Source: Candidatus Electryonea clarkiae (GTDB taxonomy: Bacteria > Electryoneota > Electryoneia > Electryoneales > Electryoneaceae). From it: 42,084 nt of DNA. Numbering within the stretch: the first letter of the stretch is position 1; each line of letters opens with the position of its first letter. Below the pieces are notes generated by a model. It worked only from the letters and a program-made list of their open reading frames with translations, did no database searches and was not told the DNA's origin. Below, in pieces: positions 32,002 to 41,664 of the stretch. Made by a program: the position numbers and the translations under genes. Location: contig JAVCCM010000122.1 of NCBI GenBank assembly GCA_030765455.1, positions 1 through 42,084 on the forward strand, written 5' to 3'.

Positions 32002-33303
32002 GTGAAAGTCCTTGTGATAGGCAGTGGTGGACGTGAACACGCGTTAGCCTGGAAAATCCGTCAAAGTGATCATGTAACCTGGCTCGGCATCGCACCCGGC
32101 AATGGGGGAACATCAAGCGTGGGTGAGACTGTCAATATTCAGGCTAATGATATTGAGGGTATCAGGAAATATGTCGAGGAAAATTCAATAAACCTCCTGG
32201 TTATTGGTCCGGAAGACCCTCTTGCTAATGGTTTGTCTGATGTTTTTGATCCTGGCACAGTTTTCGTTTTTGGTCCTTCTGCCGCCGCAGCTCAAATTGA
32301 AAGTGATAAACGTTTCGCTAAAGACCTCATGGCGGCTCACAACATACCAACTGCTGAATATCGTGTTTTCAACGATCCCGCTTCTGCAAAATCATTCGTA
32401 AGGGAACATGGCGTCCCGCTTGTAGTGAAAGCGTGCGGACTTGCTGCCGGAAAAGGTGTTTTTATCTGCGGAAATGAAAGCGAAGCGGATGAGGCTATAG
32501 ACACAATAATGATAAATCGCAAATTCGGTGACTCAGGAAACGAGGTTCTTATCGAGGATTGTCTTGAGGGGCCTGAGGTCAGTCTCCAGGTGATTACAGA
32601 CGGTGAAAATTACATCACATTGCCTCCGTCACAGGATCATAAACGAATCGGTGAGGGCGATACAGGTCCCAACACCGGCGGAATGGGTGCTTACTCGCCC
32701 GCTCCGGTTATGGATGATGACATGGTGGAAAGATGCGGACGTGAGATCATAGAGCCGACACTTCGAGCGATGCGTGAGGCAGGAACACCATACAAAGGAC
32801 TGCTTTACGCCGGTCTTATGATCTGTGAAGATGGTCCCAGGGTTCTCGAATTCAACTGCCGTTTTGGTGATCCGGAAACCCAAGCTGTTTTGCCACTACT
32901 CGCTGTTGACCTTGTTGACCTTATGCTTGCTGTCGCAACTGGAAAATTAGGTGTTATGATGGATGCTATCAAACTGGACAGCAATGATTGGAAACGTATA
33001 AGCAGAACCGGGTTTTCTACGTCTATCATATTAGCTTCAGAAGGTTATCCCGGTTCATATCAGAAAGGGAAAGAAATTACCGGAATCCCCAGCGAACGAG
33101 AAGACCTTATCGTTTTTCACGCCGGAACAAAATGGGACAGTGGTAGTCTATTGACATCCGGGGGGCGGGTGCTCGCAGTCAATGGGTTGGGAAACACACT
33201 AAAAGATGCCCTTAATAAGTCTTATGAAGCGGCGAACAGTGTTGAATTCGAGGGTAAATATTTGCGGCGTGATATTGGATGGAGAGTGGTTGGAGATAAT
33301 TAA
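32002..33303 (+). CDS. purD: Phosphoribosylamine-glycine ligase
   Basis: 433 residues, the normal length for PurD, starting at GTG 32002 with GGGAGA upstream. PurD joins glycine to 5-phosphoribosylamine with ATP in purine synthesis. The N-terminal MKVLVIGSGGREHALAWKI and the NLLVIGPEDPLANGLSD segment are diagnostic. An ATP-grasp core follows, with VVKACGLAAGKGVF, EVSLQVITDGE, SQDHKRIGEGDTGPNTGGMGAY (read in two parts) and LEFNCRFGDPETQAVLPLL. It stands alone without other purine genes. The stop codon lies within a short AAGAATT tandem repeat. Confidence 0.97.
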   Translation: MKVLVIGSGGREHALAWKIRQSDHVTWLGIAPGNGGTSSVGETVNIQANDIEGIRKYVEENSINLLVIGPEDPLANGLSDVFDPGTVFVFGPSAAAAQIESDKRFAKDLMAAHNIPTAEYRVFNDPASAKSFVREHGVPLVVKACGLAAGKGVFICGNESEADEAIDTIMINRKFGDSGNEVLIEDCLEGPEVSLQVITDGENYITLPPSQDHKRIGEGDTGPNTGGMGAYSPAPVMDDDMVERCGREIIEPTLRAMREAGTPYKGLLYAGLMICEDGPRVLEFNCRFGDPETQAVLPLLAVDLVDLMLAVATGKLGVMMDAIKLDSNDWKRISRTGFSTSIILASEGYPGSYQKGKEITGIPSEREDLIVFHAGTKWDSGSLLTSGGRVLAVNGLGNTLKDALNKSYEAANSVEFEGKYLRRDIGWRVVGDN

Positions 33304-33321
33304 GAATTAAGAATTAAGAAT
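33301..33321. repeat. Short tandem repeat TAAGAAT, three copies
   Basis: Three copies of the 7-base unit TAAGAAT begin with the purD stop codon. A relative (ATTCCTAATTCCTAATTA) is at 1783-1800. Confidence 0.6.
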
Positions 33322-33423
33322 TGGAAAAATTAATTTTCCTATATAGCATATATATATGATGGGTCTCGATTTAATTCACCTGGGGTGCTTTTTCTCCCAG
33401 GCTAAGTTTTCGTGGGAGGGAAT

Positions 33424-35235
33424 ATGCCGGTCTTTGGTTCAATCTGGAAACGGTTTTTTGCAGGTCTTGTTGATTTTATATTCTTTGGAGCTGTTTTTGT
33501 TGCCTTGTCGTTATTCTTCCTGAGCTTGCTGCCTTCTGAAAAAGCGTCATGTGTGATTATTGATATACTGCTTGCAGGCTTTTTTTGCTATGACATCCAT
33601 GTATCTTTCTTGTATTTATTATCTTCAACTCCAGGAAAACTGCTATTTGGATTACGAATCGTTGATGTTACAAAAGGTGAAAAACCTGTAATACCACAAC
33701 TTCTCCTGCGAGGTCTATTCTTCCCTGTTTCTTTCCTCCCGCTTGGTCTAGGCTTCTGGTGGATATTTTTTGATTCACGTCGTCAGACGGCGCATGACAA
33801 AATCTCTGGTACTGTTGTAATCACTAAACCAGAGAAAAGCGAGACGACAGAGAAAGAATCTTGGACAAATGCGACTGAATCTGACAGCAAACGGTTTGTT
33901 TTTATGAAAATCGTGATGATATTAAGTATCATCATCCTTCTCGTTGTTGTTCCCATCGTCTTGTACTTCCTCGGTTCTGATGAACAATTAAGCGATCAGG
34001 CGCAAGAATGGTTTGCCGATAAGGCTGGAGCAGAGATTCCGGCTGATGAGAATGCTTTCTATTGGATTGTCGGCTTTTCAGCTCCTTCGGATATGGACCC
34101 GGTGATGGCTGCGGTGGAATGGGCTGAAAATGAGAACAAGCGTATCGAGAGTTTCAGCTACGATAATATTCCTGATGAAGTTAAGTTTAAGAAAATTCCT
34201 GTAGACTCTATTTTTAAAGAATTGAAAGCGGCTGTTCCATTTATTTCAGATTATAACAGTTCCAAACCGGTATTCGATTCTATCACCAAGATTGATGAGT
34301 TGTATCAACGATGTCGTTTCCTTACTGATCGTTATGATAAGCTATTATTACTTAAAAATTTCAATTCTCCCATTACGCCTCATCAAATAGCAGATCATTC
34401 TATCTCTCCTCTGTTGTTGCGTTACCAGAACTTCGAAAACGCATGGCTATTGATTCAATACAAGAAAGGCGATCATCAATTCGTAATAGACAGGTTACAA
34501 TCAAGCATTGAGATGAGTCGTAATCTGCTCAAAGAAGCTGATAATATGCTGATTAAGCTTCTTTGCAGTGTTCTTCTCCAGAAGGAACTTCGATTGGTGA
34601 ATATTCTGCTTGATGTGGAAGATCGCCCCTCAACGGAACTGAATAGAATGATCATGAATCTGTCTCCATTGATCAGCGAGGAGATTTCACTGAGGAAAGC
34701 CATCCATTATGAGAGCCTGATAGTAAAAAATTCTACTGAAGACTTACTTGAAAATATTGAAAGGAATCGTTCAGCGAAAAAAAGTCTTGGATACCTGGTA
34801 ACTAAACCAAATGCAACATTAAATATCGTGGTTGAATCATATTCCAATGTAGCTGCGTTATCAGAAAAAACTGCCGGGGAATACATGAACTCCTATGAGG
34901 ATTTTTATCCCGTTGATGTCGGTGTATTAGATTTCATCCGCAATTTTTACTGGGTTATAATGTCTGGTAATGCCGAGGCTTATGTGAACTACGCAGAGAT
35001 GGGATTTTATACTGATGCTCAAATAAACTTGCTCAAAGCAAAAGCAGATATTAAATCTAATGGTAAAACTTCCGTGGAAATCCCTGCATTTCTTGAAGAA
35101 CAAAAGAGTATCTATTACAATGTCTTCACCGGCGAAGCGCTTGGATGGGATAAGGAAACTAAGGAATTATTCTTCACAGGACCTCATCAGGACCATTATG
35201 AAAATGAAAGAAAAATTAAGCTTGAAATTTTGTGA
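33424..35235 (+). CDS. RDD-family membrane protein with large C-terminal domain
   Basis: 603 residues from ATG 33424, with GGGAGGG upstream (the in-frame GTG at 33412 is part of that site). An RDD domain comes first (about 5-140): RFFAGLVDFIFFGAVF, a second helix with CYDIHVSFLYLL, then STPGKLLFGLRIVDV and FFDSRRQTAHDKISGTVV. It has about three membrane helices. A charged linker leads to a fourth helix (KIVMILSIIILLVVVPIVLY). The remaining 420 residues, probably outside the cytoplasm, are mainly helical and were not recognised (WFADKAGAEIPADENAFYWI near its start). The role of the RDD domain here is unknown; fusion to a large soluble domain is less usual. Confidence 0.75.
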   Translation: MPVFGSIWKRFFAGLVDFIFFGAVFVALSLFFLSLLPSEKASCVIIDILLAGFFCYDIHVSFLYLLSSTPGKLLFGLRIVDVTKGEKPVIPQLLLRGLFFPVSFLPLGLGFWWIFFDSRRQTAHDKISGTVVITKPEKSETTEKESWTNATESDSKRFVFMKIVMILSIIILLVVVPIVLYFLGSDEQLSDQAQEWFADKAGAEIPADENAFYWIVGFSAPSDMDPVMAAVEWAENENKRIESFSYDNIPDEVKFKKIPVDSIFKELKAAVPFISDYNSSKPVFDSITKIDELYQRCRFLTDRYDKLLLLKNFNSPITPHQIADHSISPLLLRYQNFENAWLLIQYKKGDHQFVIDRLQSSIEMSRNLLKEADNMLIKLLCSVLLQKELRLVNILLDVEDRPSTELNRMIMNLSPLISEEISLRKAIHYESLIVKNSTEDLLENIERNRSAKKSLGYLVTKPNATLNIVVESYSNVAALSEKTAGEYMNSYEDFYPVDVGVLDFIRNFYWVIMSGNAEAYVNYAEMGFYTDAQINLLKAKADIKSNGKTSVEIPAFLEEQKSIYYNVFTGEALGWDKETKELFFTGPHQDHYENERKIKLEIL

Positions 35236-35290
35236 GCCAGGGATTTCATGAATTCACGGACACATTTTTTAATCTGAGTGGCGTAGCTTT

Positions 35291-36022
35291 ATGGGCTTGA
35301 TTTTCGATATAAAGAAATTCGCTATTCATGATGGTCCCGGGATACGTACGACAGTATTCTTCTCAGGTTGTCCTTTATCATGTCAATGGTGTCATAACCC
35401 GGAATGCAAGCTACCAAATAATGATAAAACTCAAGAAATCGATATTGATCATGTAATGGATGTTATCTTGAGCGATGCAATTTTTTATGATGAATCTGGT
35501 GGAGGAGTTACTTTTTCAGGTGGTGAACCATTAAATCAACTGGATTTTCTGCTGTCACTTTTAGTTGCGTGTAAAAAGGAAGGCATACATACAGCCCTGG
35601 ATACCTGCGGATATGCGCCCTGGGATAGTTTTGAACGAATCCTTGAATATCTCGATTTAATATTATTTGACCTAAAACTGATTGATCCTGCTGAACATAG
35701 ATTTTATACTTCAGTCTCAAATGAACTTATACTGGAAAACCTGGAAAAACTGTCAAACCTTGGAGCTTCTTTAAGAATCCGTGTCCCATTGATTCCCGGC
35801 ATTACGGATAAGGAACAAAACCTCACGGGTATTGCGAAATTTGTGAATGATCTACCGGGGCGGCATCCTGTGGATCTGCTTCCATATAACCTTTTTACTC
35901 GCAGTAAATACCAGCAAACCGGTGTTAATCTCAAATTAGACAATCTTCGAGAGCCATCGCGGCATGAACTTGAACTCAAAAGTCATTATTTTGAGGAATA
36001 CGGCATAGAAACCAATTATTGA
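35291..36022 (+). CDS. Glycyl-radical enzyme activating protein, short form
   Basis: 243 residues, a radical SAM enzyme that installs the glycyl radical on its partner enzyme. The N-terminal GLIFDIKKFAIHDGPGIRTT and the [4Fe-4S] motif GCPLSCQWCHNPEC (cysteines 27, 31, 34 by count) are diagnostic, followed by SGGGVTFSGGEPL and LDTCGYAPW. The insertion with eight extra cysteines carried by most non-pyruvate-formate-lyase activases is absent: after WCHNPEC the chain passes directly to DVILSDAIFYDESGGG. It is therefore the size of PflA. It lies six bases before the glycyl-radical enzyme gene and is almost certainly its activase (comparable to HypE). Confidence 0.92.
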   Translation: MGLIFDIKKFAIHDGPGIRTTVFFSGCPLSCQWCHNPECKLPNNDKTQEIDIDHVMDVILSDAIFYDESGGGVTFSGGEPLNQLDFLLSLLVACKKEGIHTALDTCGYAPWDSFERILEYLDLILFDLKLIDPAEHRFYTSVSNELILENLEKLSNLGASLRIRVPLIPGITDKEQNLTGIAKFVNDLPGRHPVDLLPYNLFTRSKYQQTGVNLKLDNLREPSRHELELKSHYFEEYGIETNY

Positions 36023-36028
36023 GTCGTT

Positions 36029-38386
36029 ATGAACCAAAGAATTCAGAGATTACGTCAACTCAGCCTTGAGGCTACTCCAACGATCTCCCTTGAGCGTGCA
36101 GAGTTAATAACTGAGTTTTATAAGAATGATGATGCGCAGGGAGTATCTGCCCCTGTTGCAAGGGCTCTTGCCTTCAAACACATTCTCAGGAATAAAAGCA
36201 TATCGATTGATAAGGATGAGTTAATTGTTGGTGAGCGTGGTCCGGTACCAAAGGCAACACCTACATATCCTGAGATTTGCGCGCACACTCAGCAGGATTT
36301 TCGAATACTCAATGATCGCGAAAAAATCTCTTTCTCCGTTGATGACAAAACCTTCAAATACCAGGATGAGCAAGTTTTTCCATATTGGTCGAGGCGATGT
36401 ATTCGTCACAGGATCATGGAATCCATGGAACCCGAATGGCTGACAGCCTATGAATCCGGGATCTTTACAGAATTCATGGAGCAGCGTGCTCCCGGTCATA
36501 CTGTTTTGGACGACAAAATCTATAAGAAGGGATTCCTGGATTTTAAGGAAGATATCTACGCTTCCATCAATAAATTGGACTTTGATCACGATCCGATGGC
36601 TTTTGATAAACATGAAGAATTAAAAGCCATGGCTATTACGGCGGATGCGATCATAGAGTACGCTGAACGTCATTCTGAGTGTGCACAATCACTTGCTGAA
36701 GAAGAGGATAACCCGGAACGTAAAAAAGAATTGATGAAAATCGCACGAATATGCGAACGAGTACCTGCGCATGCGCCATCCTCATTTCATGAAGCTCTGC
36801 AATATTATTGGTTTGTCCACCTGGGAGTGATCACTGAATTGAATACATGGGATGCATTCAATCCAGGAAGATTGGATCGTCACCTTCTACCTTTCTATCG
36901 CGCAGATCTTGAATCAGGAGATTTAACTGAGGATGACGCAAGAGAATTATTGCAGGCATTCTGGATCAAGTTCAACAATCAACCGGCTCCTCCAAAAGTG
37001 GGCGTCACTGCTGAAGAAAGTAATACTTATACTGATTTCTGCCTGATCAACCTGGGCGGAGTTGATTCGAACGGGAATGACGCAGTAAATGAATTAACCT
37101 ATATCATTCTGGACGTGATCGAAGAGATGCGAATATTGCAGCCCAGTTCAATGATCCAGTTGAGTAAAAAGAATTCTGACAGGTTTCTCCATCGTGCTTT
37201 GAAGATCATCAAAACAGGATTTGGACAACCATCAATTTTCAACACTGATGCTATAATTGCAGAACTGATTCGCCAGGGAAAAACAGTCGAAGATGCCCGA
37301 AATGGTGGGGCGAGCGGTTGCGTGGAAACCGGGGCGTTTGGAAAAGAAAGCTATATCCTGACTGGATATTTTAACCTTACCAAAGTTCTTGAAATAACTC
37401 TTTTCAATGGCATTAATCCAGTAAAAAATAAGAAGATCGGGATTGAGACAGGTGATCCGGCAAACTTCAGCTCTTTTGATGACATGTTTGAAGCATTTCA
37501 AAAACAACTGAATCATTTTATTAATATTAAGATCAAGGGAAACCTTGTAATCGAAAGACTTTATGCTACTATGCTGCCTGCTCCGTTCTTATCAATATTG
37601 GTTGATGATTGCGTTAAGCAGGGAATTGATTACAATGCAGGGGGAGCCCGCTATAATACATCCTATATCCAGGGAGTTGGTCTTGGTAGCCTGACGGATT
37701 GTTTATCTGCTATTAATGAACATGTTTTCGTACGGAAAACACTTGGTCTGGATGAGCTGATTTCGATGATGAAAGAGAATTACGATAACAATGAGGAATT
37801 TCGTCAAATCCTGATGGATGAGACTCCACGTTATGGTAATGACAATGATAAAGCTGATTCGATAATGCGCCGAATATTCGAAGCTTTTTTTGAAGCAGTG
37901 GATGGTCGTCCCAACACAAAAGGTGGAAATTTCAGGATCAATCTTTTGCCTACCACATCACATGTGTATTTTGGAAGTGTTTTAGGCGCAATGCCGGATG
38001 GACGGAAAAGAGGTGAACCACTCTCAGAAGGAATTTCACCTGTACAGGGCGCTGATCGTCACGGACCAACAGCCGTTATTAAATCCGCTGCAAAAATCGA
38101 TCATATTCGTACCGGTGGCACATTACTTAATCAAAAGTTCAGTCCCCAGATCATGGAGTCGGAGGAAGGAATTACAAAAGTCGGTCAGCTCGTAAGATCC
38201 TACTTCAGGATGGATGGTCATCATATCCAATTCAACGTGATTAGCGCAGAAACCCTTCGCGCTGCGCAACGTGAACCGTGGAAATATCGGGATTTAATCG
38301 TAAGAGTTGCCGGATACAGCGATTATTTCGTTGATCTTGTTGAAGACCTTCAGGATGAGATCATTCGCCGTACAGAACACAATTAG
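36029..38386 (+). CDS. hypD: Glycyl-radical enzyme, trans-4-hydroxy-L-proline dehydratase-like
   Basis: 785 residues, the size of HypD. The thiyl cysteine motif is GGASGCVETGAFGKE with Cys431 and Glu433; the glycyl-radical loop is VRVAGYSDYF with Gly762. From memory of Clostridioides difficile HypD the match is extensive: PTYPEICAHT, GIFTEFMEQRAPGHTV, WDAFNPGRLD, NNQPAPPKVGVT, QPSSMIQLSKK, LTGYFNLTKVLEITL, GGARYNTSYIQGVG, EGISPVQGADRHGPTAVIKS and GGTLLNQKF. HypD dehydrates trans-4-hydroxyproline to pyrroline-5-carboxylate in the cytoplasm of anaerobes. The His of APGH and Asp of WDAF, which I recall as active-site residues, are kept. No proC is adjacent. The activase precedes it by six bases. 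Another substrate for this close relative cannot be excluded. Confidence 0.85.
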   Translation: MNQRIQRLRQLSLEATPTISLERAELITEFYKNDDAQGVSAPVARALAFKHILRNKSISIDKDELIVGERGPVPKATPTYPEICAHTQQDFRILNDREKISFSVDDKTFKYQDEQVFPYWSRRCIRHRIMESMEPEWLTAYESGIFTEFMEQRAPGHTVLDDKIYKKGFLDFKEDIYASINKLDFDHDPMAFDKHEELKAMAITADAIIEYAERHSECAQSLAEEEDNPERKKELMKIARICERVPAHAPSSFHEALQYYWFVHLGVITELNTWDAFNPGRLDRHLLPFYRADLESGDLTEDDARELLQAFWIKFNNQPAPPKVGVTAEESNTYTDFCLINLGGVDSNGNDAVNELTYIILDVIEEMRILQPSSMIQLSKKNSDRFLHRALKIIKTGFGQPSIFNTDAIIAELIRQGKTVEDARNGGASGCVETGAFGKESYILTGYFNLTKVLEITLFNGINPVKNKKIGIETGDPANFSSFDDMFEAFQKQLNHFINIKIKGNLVIERLYATMLPAPFLSILVDDCVKQGIDYNAGGARYNTSYIQGVGLGSLTDCLSAINEHVFVRKTLGLDELISMMKENYDNNEEFRQILMDETPRYGNDNDKADSIMRRIFEAFFEAVDGRPNTKGGNFRINLLPTTSHVYFGSVLGAMPDGRKRGEPLSEGISPVQGADRHGPTAVIKSAAKIDHIRTGGTLLNQKFSPQIMESEEGITKVGQLVRSYFRMDGHHIQFNVISAETLRAAQREPWKYRDLIVRVAGYSDYFVDLVEDLQDEIIRRTEHN

Positions 38387-38461
38387 ATTTCACGTATTGA
38401 CTACGCCGAACCTCTCTTCGAATCAAGAACCCGTCCACAGCAATTGGTAAGGTATCTCTTA

Positions 38462-41443
38462 TTATTTCAAATACATTACCTTTCTTGTAGTGTTGAATCC
38501 GGTCTCGGATTTTACCTGAAGGAAATATAGCCCGGTCGGATAGCCATTCGCATTCCAACTGAACCGGTGCCAAGCGGGATTTAGTGCGTCACTATTCAGG
38601 ACTTCCACTCTTCTTCCAAGTATATCCGTAATTTCCAGTCTTGTAATCGCAGCCTCAGGCACACCCAGCACTATATGCAATGTCGGGTTGAACGGATTTG
38701 GATATACAGCATCTAATGCCCATTCAGTAGGCACACCTGAATAGGGACGCTCATGAACCAGTGTAATATCCCAGATCACCTCTATTTCCGCACCTTCCGT
38801 TTCACCTTCATCATATACTGCAGTTACTTCATATTCATAAGTGTATGATCCAAACTCACCGGGATCAGGATCTTCAAGTTTTTCAGACCAGGTGTTCTGC
38901 TGGGTGTTGCCGATATGTTCACCGTCACGATAGATCTTGAAACGAAGCCAATCATCAAGGTGATCATGCGCCCAGCTTAGTGTAACCTCAAGCTGTAAAG
39001 GAGCACCTGGGACCAATTCCTGTTCGGATGTCAGGTCAGTTGGAGGATCAATAGCGATACGGCTTATGTCATCCTGCATATTTGGAATAAGACGGAGGCC
39101 CTGACGTGACAAACCAATAACTCCAGTGAATGTTCCCCAGTCGTTTGCTGAGAATGCCGACATATCTATTCCCGTCGTCTCAACAATCCGAACCTCGCAT
39201 TGCCCGGACCCGTCATCGACGATTAAGGAAAAATCTCCTTCTCCGGGAGGATCGCGATTAATCTGACCGCTTATCTGTCCCCAGGTTCCCTCACGTTGTT
39301 CATTCCCGCTCATGTCACCTGTTGTTTCTACTAAGGGGTCAGGCAAAGCATTGTCGTTGCTGGTTACCTCTATCTCGAAATTGGTGATACGGGTCATCTC
39401 ATCTATCTCAACAAGGAAACCGATAACTGTGACGCCATCACCTCGGTTTATATTGTTTTCAGGATCCCAGGGATCGTCATCCCAGATCATTATTCCCCAG
39501 CCGGATTCATCCTGAATGTAGATACTTGTCTCTTCAGTGTCTGTTACATTAGTACCCTGTGTTACTATACCGGTTGTTGTAACCCAGGTCTCGAGGTCCT
39601 GCTCCTGTTGTAATTGTCTGATACCAAGGGCAAAAATAGGGGTAAGCTCAAAGTCGTGGACGTTATCCCGGTTCCACCTGATTAGCAACTCTGCTGTATC
39701 TGATGGTGCATAACCGTTCATCGTGGCAATTGCAAGGAAAGTCTCATTATCATGAAGGGTTCCGGTAGTATATTCACCGGCTTCATCAGTTTGAACCTCG
39801 TTTATGGTCTCACCACTTACCGCGTCAATTACCGTTATAGTAGCACCAAACAGAAATTCTTCTGTTAATTCATCCCTGACTATACCGGATAATGGCGCTG
39901 AAAGAATATCTATCTCGAAATCCAAAACGTTCTCACGCTCTTCCACTTCAACATCATCTTCCACATAATCAAAATATCCTTCCATCTCAATCTCGACATC
40001 GTATTCCCCGGCGAGGACATCGATTATGGAATATTCACCGTTCTCATCGCTAACGGCTGAATAAAGTGAATCAAATGATATTTCAGCGCCTTCCACAGGC
40101 AGGTCAGTTTCAGAATCGGTAATAGTCCCGGAAACGGTTGCCAGGGGTATCATATTCCATTCAAAATTATTCTCGCCTGTAAATACTTCCACATCATCAA
40201 TATATTCATAATAATGATCAGCCAGGACAATGACTGCATACTCACCCTGATCCAACGGCGGTATTTCCCATTCACCATTTTCATCACTGGTAGTCGTCTC
40301 TTCACCAAAAGTAACTGAGGCGTCTTCGATCGGATCGCCGGTATCTACATCAAGAATAGTGCCGGATACAGGTGAACGAGGATTAATTTCAAAATCGAAT
40401 GTGTTTTCTCCTATTTCAACTTCTATCTCCTCTTCGTAATCAGAATATTCATCATGGATTATCCTGACTAACCTGATTCCTGAGCGCATTTCTTCGAATT
40501 GATAATATCCATTGACATCTGTGGTATCACGTTCGCCTGCCACCCGGATGATAGCATCTTCAACTCCATCACCTGTTTCCGCACTCGTAATAAAACCTTC
40601 CATCACGGCATCAACCTCACCCGCGCCTCCGGCAGCCCAATTAATGGAATTAATTAATAATTGTTGCATGTTCTCATCAGCGAATCCGTCATATTCACCG
40701 TAACTTCCACCGCTGGCAAATTGTACCACGAATCCATCTTCATATTCCATAACTGCTACCGCATCGCCGCAGCGTTCGCCGGATACCACAACCAGACCCT
40801 CAGTAGCGGTTCCCTCGTTAGTCCCGGTCGTAAATTCGAATGTGTCGGGAAGTCCCTCTGTAACCTGATGGTCATCCTCCATTGTGTACGTCTCAGCACC
40901 CTCAGATCCGCTTGTTCTCGGTATCATTATGAGATCGGATAATGTCTGATAATTGCCATTTCCAACTTCATATGACACCCATTCAGTGAAAATCAGTCCT
41001 CCACCATTTTCAACAAAATCCAGTATCGCTTCCTGTCCTTCTGTCGGCATCCCGTCGGTATATGTTGTTCCATCGGTTAAAACTATCACATCAAATTCGT
41101 CAGCCGCCGGATCGTTTTCATAGTCATAGTCGTTCTCGAAAAAGGTTACCTCAAAACCTTCGTCCACAAGAACCTCAGAGAGGGTTTCGTCCGTTTCATT
41201 ATCACCGATCAGCAGGACTGCCGGTTCATCCAATTCACCGCCACCGTAGTGTCTTATCACCTTTTTAACAGCTTTTTTTCTGGCTTCAGGTGATTGAAAC
41301 TCAATTGGAATCGGTGAAATATTCTGGCTGGGTGTTTTACTTACCGCTATGGCAGCAGTCAGAAAAAGACTAATGATTGCTGAAATCAATATCCATCTTA
41401 CTATCAGATGAACACTTACATAACTGTCTTTTACATTTGACAT
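38462..41443 (-). CDS. Large secreted multidomain T9SS cargo
   Basis: About 993 residues from ATG 41441-41443, chosen by a GGAG site six bases upstream; ATG at 41444 and a longer frame to 41482 also exist. A signal peptide or anchor (WILISAIISLFLTAAIAV) is followed by a glutamine-amidotransferase-like domain (about 70-275; VLLIGDNETDE, FDVIVLTDGTTY, FVENGGGLIFTEWVSYEVG). Four carboxypeptidase-regulatory-like repeats follow (about 290-600; VSGTILDVDTGDPIEDASV, TSDENGEWEIPPLDQGEY and similar). Next comes a pair of OB-fold-like domains (about 605-790) with RGDGVTVIGFLVEID, and a fibronectin-type segment. The C-terminus begins YPNPFNPTLHIVLGVP and ends TTRKVMYLK, a T9SS sorting domain. No catalytic residues were identified. 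Confidence 0.87.
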   Translation of the reverse strand: MSNVKDSYVSVHLIVRWILISAIISLFLTAAIAVSKTPSQNISPIPIEFQSPEARKKAVKKVIRHYGGGELDEPAVLLIGDNETDETLSEVLVDEGFEVTFFENDYDYENDPAADEFDVIVLTDGTTYTDGMPTEGQEAILDFVENGGGLIFTEWVSYEVGNGNYQTLSDLIMIPRTSGSEGAETYTMEDDHQVTEGLPDTFEFTTGTNEGTATEGLVVVSGERCGDAVAVMEYEDGFVVQFASGGSYGEYDGFADENMQQLLINSINWAAGGAGEVDAVMEGFITSAETGDGVEDAIIRVAGERDTTDVNGYYQFEEMRSGIRLVRIIHDEYSDYEEEIEVEIGENTFDFEINPRSPVSGTILDVDTGDPIEDASVTFGEETTTSDENGEWEIPPLDQGEYAVIVLADHYYEYIDDVEVFTGENNFEWNMIPLATVSGTITDSETDLPVEGAEISFDSLYSAVSDENGEYSIIDVLAGEYDVEIEMEGYFDYVEDDVEVEERENVLDFEIDILSAPLSGIVRDELTEEFLFGATITVIDAVSGETINEVQTDEAGEYTTGTLHDNETFLAIATMNGYAPSDTAELLIRWNRDNVHDFELTPIFALGIRQLQQEQDLETWVTTTGIVTQGTNVTDTEETSIYIQDESGWGIMIWDDDPWDPENNINRGDGVTVIGFLVEIDEMTRITNFEIEVTSNDNALPDPLVETTGDMSGNEQREGTWGQISGQINRDPPGEGDFSLIVDDGSGQCEVRIVETTGIDMSAFSANDWGTFTGVIGLSRQGLRLIPNMQDDISRIAIDPPTDLTSEQELVPGAPLQLEVTLSWAHDHLDDWLRFKIYRDGEHIGNTQQNTWSEKLEDPDPGEFGSYTYEYEVTAVYDEGETEGAEIEVIWDITLVHERPYSGVPTEWALDAVYPNPFNPTLHIVLGVPEAAITRLEITDILGRRVEVLNSDALNPAWHRFSWNANGYPTGLYFLQVKSETGFNTTRKVMYLK

Positions 41444-41580
41444 CATAGACTCCGGATATGTGGTGAGGCAGCAGAAATTCAATCTTTTTGTTTATCCTGC
41501 AATATGTAATATTTATATGAGAATATTTAAAATCAAGTCTTTTCGCCAAATAATACAAATTAATTTATAACATTTTCTCA

Positions 41581-41603
41581 CGCAAAGTCGCAAAGACGCA
41601 AAG
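41581..41603. repeat. GCAAAGAC-family repeat, second copy
   Basis: CGCAAAGTCGCAAAGACGCA followed by AAG: three tandem CGCAAAG units, the same family as at 1733-1754. Confidence 0.65.
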
Positions 41604-41664
41604 ATCCAGGACGCATAACATGTGTCCAACTCTCCATGTTACAATCCGCATGGTTCACATGTAG

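Noticed and set aside
38387..38461. Possible terminator between the convergent glycyl-radical enzyme and T9SS cargo genes
   Set aside because: No stem followed by a T tract could be found in either direction.
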